Assembly (NCBI RefSeq): GCF_000014005.1
Contig: NC_008009.1
Location: 2,728,001-2,792,000 of the forward strand
Length of the DNA: 64,000 bases
Direction of reading: 5' to 3'
Origin: Candidatus Koribacter versatilis Ellin345
Lineage (GTDB): Bacteria > Acidobacteriota > Terriglobia > Terriglobales > Acidobacteriaceae
Position numbers and translations under genes: made by a program
Notes under the pieces: generated by a model
Seen by the model: only the letters and a program-made list of their open reading frames with translations
Told to the model about the DNA's origin: nothing
Database searches by the model: none
Part shown: positions 24,874 to 31,737 of the stretch, one piece after another
Layout of the letters: each line of letters starts with the position of its first letter
Numbering within the stretch: position 1 is the first letter of the stretch

Positions 24874-25632
24874 ATGGGCCGATTTGCGAGTACCGTCGAG
24901 TTCTACGCGCGCTGTCGAGAGCCGTATAGCAGTGCGTTCTTCCAAACAGTAGCGACCGAACTGAAGTGGCTGGGCAGCGAGCATCTGCTGGATGTGGGCT
25001 GCGGACCGGGATTGCTAACGCTTGGGTTCGCGCCATATGTGGGCGAAGCGGTTGGGATTGATCCGGAGCCGGGAATGTTGCAAGCGGCGCACGCTGCCGC
25101 TATGGACGCGAAGGCCAACGTTACGTTTCTCCACTCGCGACTGGAGGACTTCCCTACTTCGCAACGATTCGACATCATCACCATTGGGCGGGCGCTGCAT
25201 TGGCTGAAACGCCCGGCGGCACTGCGGAAGATCGATGAACTCTTGACGAACGATGGCTGTGTACTGATCTGCGGCGCGACTACGCTGGAGAGCGCCGAGA
25301 GTCCGTGGCTGAAGAGCTTTAACGACACACGGCGGCGGTATGTCACGGAAGACGAATCCATCTATCGCAAGAACGGCGCGGATTGGTTCGCGGAGACGCA
25401 CTTCGTAGAAGGCGAGTCAATCGCCGTGGTTGACGAGCGAGAGGTCACAGTAGACGAGTTGGTGGGGCGGGCGCTTTCGCGGTCAAACACTTCGCCTGAG
25501 ATGCTTGGCGACCGGCGGGCGGAGTTCGAGGATGAATTGCGCGCAGCCCTGAAGCCGTTCTCAGAAAGTGCTTCGTTGAAGGAAAAGATTGGCTCGCGGG
25601 CCACGGTATTCCTGCGGCACACCGCTCGGTGA
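24874..25632 (+). CDS. class I SAM-dependent methyltransferase
   Basis: 252 residues with the Rossmann methyltransferase motifs I (LLDVGCGPGLLTLG, about 38-51), acidic loop (VGIDPEPGMLQAA), motif II/III (FDIITIGRALHWL) and a C-terminal cap region. The closest general type is the UbiE/Methyltransf_11 group acting on small molecules or lipids. The ATG is 2 bp after the hpnP stop, so it is in the same operon. A role in hopanoid tailoring is possible but not shown by the sequence. Confidence 0.88.
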   Translation: MGRFASTVEFYARCREPYSSAFFQTVATELKWLGSEHLLDVGCGPGLLTLGFAPYVGEAVGIDPEPGMLQAAHAAAMDAKANVTFLHSRLEDFPTSQRFDIITIGRALHWLKRPAALRKIDELLTNDGCVLICGATTLESAESPWLKSFNDTRRRYVTEDESIYRKNGADWFAETHFVEGESIAVVDEREVTVDELVGRALSRSNTSPEMLGDRRAEFEDELRAALKPFSESASLKEKIGSRATVFLRHTAR

Positions 25633-25642
25633 CGCGGTCAAC

Positions 25643-25671
25643 TTGACAACACTTTTGTGTGAGCATACAAG
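25643..25671 (+). promoter_or_regulatory. sigma-70-like promoter for the DUF1080 gene
   Basis: A perfect TTGACA (25643-25648) and TACAAG (25666-25671) are 17 bp apart. They lie 37 bp before the ATG at 25708. Confidence 0.5.
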
Positions 25672-25707
25672 GTTTGCGGACTGAAGATTCTCTTTCTGAG
25701 GGCCTCT

Positions 25708-26634
25708 ATGCGCAAACTGGCAGTACTCCTGCTGTTCGCATCCGCACTTACATCATTTGCAATCGCACAAGACAAGAAGTTTTTAGGTCGCTGGGACCTG
25801 ACCGTCACCGGTGACAAGGAATATCCGTCGTGGCTCGAGTTGAGCGAGAAAGACGGAAAGCTCACCGCCCAGTTCACCGGTCGCTGGGGAAATGCGCGTC
25901 CGTTGCCGAAGGCAGAGATGAAAGACGGTACGCTGACGTTCGTATCTCCCAAAGAAGAAGAGGACGCGACCGCCGACATGGTCTACGAGGGCACGCTCAA
26001 GGGCGATATGCTCTCAGGCACGGTAAATGCGCCGAAGGGCGGCCAATGGACGTGGATCGCGAAACGTGCGCCGAAGCTCGACGCGCAGAAGAATCCGAAG
26101 TGGGGCAAGCCGATTGATCTCTTCAATGGCAAGGACCTCACCGGCTGGACGATGAGTGATCCAAAAGCCACCAATCCGTGGAAGGTCATTGATGGAGCGC
26201 TGACCAGCCCGGAACATGGACCGGAGATCATCAGCAACCAGAAGTTTAAAGACTTCAAGATCCATGTGGAGTTCAACATCCACGGCACCGCGAACAGCGG
26301 TGTGTACTTACGCGGACGCTACGAGGCGCAGATAGAAACCGATTCCGCGAATGAAGGCCCAGAACATCACACGGGGTCCATTTATGGATTTTTGGTCGGC
26401 GATCCAAAACCACCGCGGCAATCTGATGTGTGGCAGACCTATGACATCACTCTGCTCGGCCGCTGGGTCACCGTCGTATTGAACGGGAAAACGATCATCG
26501 ACCACAAAGAGATTCCGGGCCTCACGGGCGGCGCGCTGGACAGCAATGAAGCCGATCCCGGACCGATTTATTTGCAGGGCAGCGAAGTGGGACATGTGGC
26601 GTATCGAAAGGTGACGGTGACGCCGGCGGAGTAG
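25708..26634 (+). CDS. secreted DUF1080 protein (3-keto-disaccharide hydrolase-like)
   Basis: 308 residues with a signal peptide (MRKLAVLLLFASALTSFAIAQ). An N-terminal small beta domain (about 24-125) precedes a DUF1080 concanavalin-like domain: LFNGKDLTGWTMSD, NSGVYLRGRYEAQIE, QTYDITLLGRWVTVVLNGK and GPIYLQG. DUF1080 proteins have been shown to cleave 3-keto-glycosides. The nearby Tat-exported oxidoreductase could supply such 3-keto sugars, so a two-step periplasmic pathway is inferred. Confidence 0.9.
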   Translation: MRKLAVLLLFASALTSFAIAQDKKFLGRWDLTVTGDKEYPSWLELSEKDGKLTAQFTGRWGNARPLPKAEMKDGTLTFVSPKEEEDATADMVYEGTLKGDMLSGTVNAPKGGQWTWIAKRAPKLDAQKNPKWGKPIDLFNGKDLTGWTMSDPKATNPWKVIDGALTSPEHGPEIISNQKFKDFKIHVEFNIHGTANSGVYLRGRYEAQIETDSANEGPEHHTGSIYGFLVGDPKPPRQSDVWQTYDITLLGRWVTVVLNGKTIIDHKEIPGLTGGALDSNEADPGPIYLQGSEVGHVAYRKVTVTPAE

Positions 26635-26662
26635 CTCCTGGAAATTACTTTAGCGATAGGGT

Positions 26663-26710
26663 CCTTCGACTTCGCGACCTTTGGTCGCTTCGCTCAGGAT
26701 GACAGAGCAT
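26663..26710 (+). repeat. REP-like intergenic repeat, copy C
   Basis: 48 bp, about 94% identical to copy B. It holds a perfect GCGACC-TTT-GGTCGC hairpin. Its reverse complement translates to the CHPERSD-type peptide often mis-annotated in genomes that carry such repeats. Confidence 0.78.
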
Positions 26711-26738
26711 ACATTGTGGGTTTAGGAGAGCAATCCTT

Positions 26739-28091
26739 ATGAAGAACGATTTTTCGCGACGTAGATTTATGGGATTGGGGCTGGCGGCGGGAGCGAGTGC
26801 AATTGCAGCGAAGACGATCCTGCTCGATCCGGACCCGGTGTACGCGCTGCCGCAGAATGTGGCGGCGAGCGATCGACTACGCATTGGCATCATCGGAATC
26901 GGAATGCAGGGCAACGGCCTCCTGGCGAATGCGATTGACTTGCCGGGCATCCAATGCGTCGCTGCATGCGACTTGTATGACGGGCGTCATGTGTTGGCGC
27001 GCGAAATTACGAACAATCCCAACCTTCCCGTGACGCGGAAGTATCACGAGTTGCTCGACAACAAGGAGATCGATTGCCTGATCGCGGCGGTTCCCGACCA
27101 TTGGCATAAGCAAATCGTGGTGGACGCCTGCGCCGCTGGCAAGGACATTTATTGCGAGAAGCCGATGTCGCACACAGCGGCGGAGGGCGTGGATTTTGTC
27201 GAGGCGCAGAACAAGTACAAGCGCATCGTGCAGATTGGTTCGCAGCGCGTGAGTTCACAGATCTGTGCGAAGGCGAAGCAACTGGTGCAGGAAGGTGTGC
27301 TCGGCGATCTGATGATGGTCGAGGGCTGGCTGGGACGCAACGATCCGACCGGAGCGTGGGAGTATCCTCCACCGCTGGATTTGTCGCCCGCAACCCTCGA
27401 CTGGGATACCTGGCAAGGTACGGTGCCAAAGAAGCCGTTTAACGGTGAGATCTTCGCGCGCTGGCGTTGCTGGAAGGAATATGGAACCGGCGTGGCTGGC
27501 GATCTGCTGGTGCACCTCGTCAGCGGCATGATGGTCGTCCTCGGCTGGAACGAGGCGCCCAAGAAAGTAATGGCGATGGGCGGCATCCTGCGCTGGAAAG
27601 ATGGCCGCAATATGCCGGATGTCCACGCGTCACTGTTCCAGTATGGCGACATTCCGGTATATATGCGCTTGAACCTTGGAACCGACATGCCTGAGACTTA
27701 TCGCTTCCAAGGGTCGAAGGGCATTTTAGAGATGAGGGAATTTGGTCTGAGCTTTACTCCTCAGCCCGGTGTGGATACATCGCCGAGTTATTACGATTCA
27801 AGCTTCCCTGCCGCGATGAAAGCGACATACGAGAGGCAGTGGCGAACGGAACATGCGCGTCCAATCGGGCAGGAGCCAATGCCGGAGACGATCGTATTCA
27901 AGGGCCCGGACTTCGATGATGTAAAACCGCACCTGTGGAACTTCTTCTCGTCAGTGAAGTCGCGCAAGCCGGTTGTCGAAGATGCGCTGTTCGGGCATCA
28001 CGCGGCGTTGGCATGCCACATGGCGAATGAGTCGTACTTCCGCGGCAGCGCCGTAACGTGGGATGAGAAGGCGAAGGTGGTCAAGAGCTAA
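26739..28091 (+). CDS. Tat-exported Gfo/Idh/MocA-family oxidoreductase
   Basis: 450 residues. The N-terminus is a twin-arginine signal (SRRRFMGLGLAAGASAIAAK). Then comes an NAD(P)-binding Rossmann fold (IGIIGIGMQGNGLLANA), the EKPMSH motif with its conserved Lys, and a GFO/IDH/MocA C-terminal domain (GDLLVHLVSGMMVVLGW, HASLFQYGDIPVYMRL). Family members oxidise or reduce sugars at C-3 and related positions, with tightly bound cofactor when exported. The Shine-Dalgarno GGAGAG is at 26726-26731. It probably works with the DUF1080 protein 100 bp upstream. Confidence 0.92.
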   Translation: MKNDFSRRRFMGLGLAAGASAIAAKTILLDPDPVYALPQNVAASDRLRIGIIGIGMQGNGLLANAIDLPGIQCVAACDLYDGRHVLAREITNNPNLPVTRKYHELLDNKEIDCLIAAVPDHWHKQIVVDACAAGKDIYCEKPMSHTAAEGVDFVEAQNKYKRIVQIGSQRVSSQICAKAKQLVQEGVLGDLMMVEGWLGRNDPTGAWEYPPPLDLSPATLDWDTWQGTVPKKPFNGEIFARWRCWKEYGTGVAGDLLVHLVSGMMVVLGWNEAPKKVMAMGGILRWKDGRNMPDVHASLFQYGDIPVYMRLNLGTDMPETYRFQGSKGILEMREFGLSFTPQPGVDTSPSYYDSSFPAAMKATYERQWRTEHARPIGQEPMPETIVFKGPDFDDVKPHLWNFFSSVKSRKPVVEDALFGHHAALACHMANESYFRGSAVTWDEKAKVVKS

Positions 28092-28153
28092 TTGCTCGCC
28101 TCTGCTCTGGGCTTCCGCTCAACCGGGCGGAAGCCCTCGTTGTTTCTCCACGG

Positions 28154-28159
28154 TACACT
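28154..28159 (+). promoter_or_regulatory. -10-like box placing a leaderless start for the GNAT gene
   Basis: TACACT ends 6 nt before the ATG at 28166, which would make the A of ATG the first transcribed base. No Shine-Dalgarno is present. Confidence 0.3.
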
Positions 28160-28165
28160 GTCGGA

Positions 28166-28699
28166 ATGCTTGACGTTCCCGTGCTTGAAACCTCCCGGCT
28201 GCGGATGCGCGGGCACCAACTTTCCGATTTCGAAAACAGTGCCAGGTTGTGGGGTGATCCGGCAGTCACGCAGTACATTCGCGAGAAGCCGTTCACGCCG
28301 GAAGAGTCATGGTCGCGACTGCTGCGGCACGCGGGACACTGGGCGTTGCTTGGGTTTGGAATGTGGGTAGTAGAAGACAAAAGCTCGGGAGCATTTGTGG
28401 GCGACGTGGGATTTCTTGACTTGCGCCGCGATCTTGATCCGCCGGTAGATCTGGCGCCGGAGGTTGGTTGGGTGCTCACACCGAGCGCACATGGCCAGGG
28501 ATACGCGACGGAGGCGGTACAGGCAGCGTTGGCGTGGGGCGATGAGAAGTTTGATCGGGCTCGGACGACATGCATCATAGCGCCGCAGAACCAGCGGTCG
28601 ATTCGGGTGGCGGAAAAGTGCGGGTTTCGGGAATCGATGAAGGTGAAGTATCACGGAACTGAACTGCTGCTGCTCGCACGCGATCTTGGGAAAGGGTGA
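28166..28699 (+). CDS. GNAT acetyltransferase, RimJ/RimL-like (Acetyltransf_3)
   Basis: 177 residues with the pattern ETSRLRMRGHQLSDFEN at the N-terminus and a central beta-bulge (APEVGWVLTPSAHGQGYATEAVQAAL) that holds the acetyl-CoA pyrophosphate loop. The motif NQRSIRVAEKCGFRES follows near the end. These enzymes acetylate N-terminal amines or small molecules. The gene stands alone on the strand, followed after 61 bp by the channel gene. Confidence 0.88.
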   Translation: MLDVPVLETSRLRMRGHQLSDFENSARLWGDPAVTQYIREKPFTPEESWSRLLRHAGHWALLGFGMWVVEDKSSGAFVGDVGFLDLRRDLDPPVDLAPEVGWVLTPSAHGQGYATEAVQAALAWGDEKFDRARTTCIIAPQNQRSIRVAEKCGFRESMKVKYHGTELLLLARDLGKG

Positions 28700-28760
28700 C
28701 CGGGATTGTGGCAAAAATGAATTGATTATCGCGTTCCGACCTGTTGAAGTAGTGACTCGC

Positions 28761-29387
28761 ATGGACCGCCCGATTGTTCCGAACCTTGTACTGATTGACC
28801 TGATCGGGGCCTTTCTCTTCGGCCTCGAGGGCGCTCTTGCGGGAGTAGTCGCGAACCTCGACCTGATGGGATTCCTTGTACTCGGGTTCGTAACTGCGTT
28901 TACTGGTGGCATCATTCGCGACCTGCTGATCGGCGCGATCCCACCGAGTTCACTGAAGGACTGGCGCTTCCCTACTGCGGCATTGGCGGGCGCAGCCAGC
29001 GTATTTTTCTTCTTTCCGATTATTCACGTAATTCCGTTGTGGTCCCTGGCAGTGCTGGATGCAGCCGCACTCTCGTTGTATGCCGTTGCTGGAACCGAAA
29101 AGGCGCTGCTGTACAACATGCCACCCGTCGTTGCAGTTTTGCTCGGCACCGTAACCGGCGTGGGTGGCGGAGTAGTTCGTGATGTTCTACTGGCCCAAGT
29201 GCCGACGGTATTGCGCGCGGATATCTATGCGACCGCTGCGATTGTCGGTTGCAGTTTAATGGTGCTGGCGCTGAAGCTCAAGTTGAAGCCTGCGCTGGCG
29301 GCAACGCTCGGCGGAATCGTTTGTTTCGCTTTACGATCTATTGCGATTTGGCGGCATTGGAACTTGCCGCATTTCTCCCTTCGGTAG
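28761..29387 (+). CDS. TRIC/YicG-family membrane channel protein (UPF0126)
   Basis: From the ATG at 28761 the protein is 208 residues with seven hydrophobic helices. It has two inverted TRIC repeats, each with the kinked glycine motif (GGIIRDLLIG and GGGVVRDVLL). Bacterial members are trimeric potassium- or cation-permeable channels. The longer reading from 28686 overlaps the GNAT gene and adds a non-hydrophobic stretch, so I rejected it. Confidence 0.88.
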   Translation: MDRPIVPNLVLIDLIGAFLFGLEGALAGVVANLDLMGFLVLGFVTAFTGGIIRDLLIGAIPPSSLKDWRFPTAALAGAASVFFFFPIIHVIPLWSLAVLDAAALSLYAVAGTEKALLYNMPPVVAVLLGTVTGVGGGVVRDVLLAQVPTVLRADIYATAAIVGCSLMVLALKLKLKPALAATLGGIVCFALRSIAIWRHWNLPHFSLR

Positions 29388-29420
29388 CCGTTATACTTCT
29401 CACGAATTTCAGGAGCCCAC

Positions 29421-31514
29421 ATGCGTCTCGCTCTTCCGCTACTATTGTTAGTGATGACGAACTTGTCCCCCGCTCAAACCGCTACGCCGCCCGTCGCCAA
29501 GAAAGAACCCAAGACCACCGAGATCAACGGTCACACCCTCACCGACAATTATTACTGGCTGCGCGATAAGCCGAATCCGGAAGTGCGCGCGTATCTTGAG
29601 GCCGAGAACGTGTACACCGATTCGGTGATGAAGCCGACCGAGCCGCTGCAGAAAAAGCTCTATGACGAGATGCTGGGCCGCATCAAGGAAACCGATGTGG
29701 ATGTTCCCTATCCGCAGGATGGTTACTTCTATTATTCGCGGACGGAAGCCGGCAAGCAGTATGCGATCCGATGCCGGAAAAAGGGCTCGCTGGATGCGCC
29801 GGAGCAAGTCGTCATTGACGTGAACGAACTGGCTAAAGGAAAGAAGTTCATGTCGCTGGCGGAATTCGAGCCGAGCGACGACGGCAACCTGCTGGCGTAC
29901 TCGACCGACAGCACCGGCTTCCGGCAATACGATTTGTATGTGCGCGACATGCGCACCGGCCAGGATCTTCCGGACCACATTGCAAAAACCGGATCGATCG
30001 CGTGGGCGAACGACAATAAGACGATTTTCTACACGGTCGAGGATTCTGCGAAGCGGCAATATCGCGTGTACAAGCACACGGTGGGTAACACCGGCGCCGA
30101 CGATCTGATCTACGAAGAAAAAGATGAGCGCTACGACGTCTATGTATGGAAGTCGCGGAGCAAGGGATACATTTTCCTGAGTTCGGCGAGCCATACGACG
30201 AGCGAAGCAAAGTACATCCGCGCAGACCAACCGAACGCGGAGTGGAAGCTGATTGAGCCCCGCAAGCAGGACGTGAAGTACACTCCTGACCACAATGGAA
30301 AGTTCTTCTATCTAACTGTGAACGACACCGGGGTCAACTATCGGCTGGTCAAGACGCCGGTGGACAATCCCGGCAAAGCGCATTGGCAAGAAGTGATTCC
30401 GCAGCGCGCGGAGACCATGCTCAACCGCGCGGAATTCTTCAAGGACTTCTACGTGTTGCATACGCGCGAGAAGGGCCTGCCGCTGCTGCGCGTGGTGGAT
30501 ATCACAAGCGGCAAATCGAAGGACATTACGTTCCCCGAGCCCGCGTACAACACCATGAGCTACATGAACGCGGACTACGACACCAAGAAGTTCCGTTACA
30601 TGTACACATCGTTCATCACGCCGGTTTCGACATATGAATACGACGTGACCACCGGTGAGTCGAAGCTGCTGAAACAGCGAGAGGTGCCTAACTACGACGG
30701 CACCAAATACAAAGTTGAGCAGTTGTATGCGCCCGCACGAGATGGCGAAAAAGTTCCGGTCTCAGTGTTGTACGCAAAGACAACGAAGCTCGACGGCAAA
30801 GAGCCACTCTACCTCTATGCTTACGGTTCTTATGGGGCCTCGATTGACATCAACTTCAACTCGAATTTCTTCTCGTTGGCGGACCGCGGCGTAGTTGTGG
30901 CGATTGCGCACATTCGCGGCGGCGGCGAAATGGGCAAGGCCTGGCACAATGCCGGTCGCATGATGAACAAGAAGAACACGTTCAATGACTTTATTGACAG
31001 CGCTGAGTATCTCCTGAAGAACAACTACGGCACCAAGGACAAGTTGGTGATCGAGGGCCGCAGCGCCGGTGGCTTGCTGATGGGCGCCGTGCTGAATATG
31101 CGTCCGGATCTCTTCCATGCTGCGATTGTCGGAGTGCCGTTCGTTGATGTAATCAACACCATGCTCGACGAGTCGTTGCCGCTCACGGTCGGCGAGTTTG
31201 AAGAGTGGGGCAATCCGAAGGAAAAAGCCGCCTTCGACTACATGTATTCCTACTCGCCTTACGACAACATCGATGCGAAGCCCTATCCCAATATGCTGGT
31301 GAAGACAAGCTTCAACGACAGCCAGGTGATGTATTGGGAGCCCGCTAAATACGTAGCGAAAATGCGTGCGCTGCGAAAAGACGATCACCTCGTAATTCTG
31401 AAGACGAACCTTTCGCCCGCGGGGCACGGCGGATCCAGCGGACGCTACGATCGCATCCACGAATTCGCCTTCGACTATGCTTTCATCCTCACGCAGATGG
31501 GAATCAACGAATAG
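29421..31514 (+). CDS. exported prolyl oligopeptidase-family peptidase (S9A, oligopeptidase B-like)
   Basis: 697 residues with a signal peptide (MRLALPLLLLVMTNLSPAQ). A seven-bladed propeller domain is followed by an alpha/beta hydrolase. The catalytic Ser is in GRSAGGLLMG, the Asp in NDSQVMYWEP and the His in PAGHGGSSGR. The N-terminal stretch GHTLTDNYYWLRD is typical of the family. It should cut short peptides after basic or prolyl residues, in the periplasm. CAGGAG lies 5 nt before the ATG, and a TATACT box lies at 29392-29397. A strong terminator follows. Confidence 0.94.
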   Translation: MRLALPLLLLVMTNLSPAQTATPPVAKKEPKTTEINGHTLTDNYYWLRDKPNPEVRAYLEAENVYTDSVMKPTEPLQKKLYDEMLGRIKETDVDVPYPQDGYFYYSRTEAGKQYAIRCRKKGSLDAPEQVVIDVNELAKGKKFMSLAEFEPSDDGNLLAYSTDSTGFRQYDLYVRDMRTGQDLPDHIAKTGSIAWANDNKTIFYTVEDSAKRQYRVYKHTVGNTGADDLIYEEKDERYDVYVWKSRSKGYIFLSSASHTTSEAKYIRADQPNAEWKLIEPRKQDVKYTPDHNGKFFYLTVNDTGVNYRLVKTPVDNPGKAHWQEVIPQRAETMLNRAEFFKDFYVLHTREKGLPLLRVVDITSGKSKDITFPEPAYNTMSYMNADYDTKKFRYMYTSFITPVSTYEYDVTTGESKLLKQREVPNYDGTKYKVEQLYAPARDGEKVPVSVLYAKTTKLDGKEPLYLYAYGSYGASIDINFNSNFFSLADRGVVVAIAHIRGGGEMGKAWHNAGRMMNKKNTFNDFIDSAEYLLKNNYGTKDKLVIEGRSAGGLLMGAVLNMRPDLFHAAIVGVPFVDVINTMLDESLPLTVGEFEEWGNPKEKAAFDYMYSYSPYDNIDAKPYPNMLVKTSFNDSQVMYWEPAKYVAKMRALRKDDHLVILKTNLSPAGHGGSSGRYDRIHEFAFDYAFILTQMGINE

Positions 31515-31531
31515 CTCGTTCCTGTGAAATG

Positions 31532-31556
31532 GCCCGCCGCTATGGCGGGCTTTTTT
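31532..31556 (+). terminator. intrinsic terminator of the S9 peptidase gene
   Basis: GCCCGCC (31532-31538) and GGCGGGC (31544-31550) pair around a 5-nt loop, followed by six T. Confidence 0.93.
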
Positions 31557-31569
31557 GTTGCTTCAATAG

Positions 31570-31581
31570 AAAACCGGTTTT
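31570..31581. promoter_or_regulatory. AAAACCGGTTTT palindrome, LacI-type operator candidate
   Basis: A perfect 12-bp dyad with central CG, like known LacI-family operators. It is 13 bp upstream of the -35 box of the pullulanase promoter. Confidence 0.45.
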
Positions 31582-31593
31582 GCGCGCAGCGAG

Positions 31594-31621
31594 TTGACAG
31601 ACTCGTCCGGCGAGCTATCAT
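31594..31621 (+). promoter_or_regulatory. strong sigma-70-like promoter of the pullulanase gene
   Basis: Perfect TTGACA (31594-31599), 16-bp spacer and TATCAT (31616-31621). The predicted leader is about 110 nt. Confidence 0.7.
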
Positions 31622-31638
31622 GAATGCCGTCCGACCTA

Positions 31639-31659
31639 GCCGGTTTCTCTAGAACCGGC
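31639..31659. promoter_or_regulatory. GCCGGTT/AACCGGC inverted repeat in the pullulanase leader
   Basis: GCCGGTT (31639-31645) and AACCGGC (31653-31659) flank TCTCTAG. It shares the CCGGTT core of the upstream dyad and lies just after the predicted transcript start. It may be a second operator half of a loop, or an mRNA hairpin. Confidence 0.4.
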
Positions 31660-31737
31660 AACCAAGCCCGCTTCCAGAGAAGAAGTGGGGATGCGTTCCG
31701 CGTTCCACCCCTCAATTGAATGACAGGAGACTCCCCT

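Noticed and set aside
26645-26950. Minus-strand frame with the peptide CHPERSDQRSRS
   Set aside because: It is the translation of the REP-like repeat, a familiar spurious product, and it overlaps the Tat signal region of the real oxidoreductase gene.
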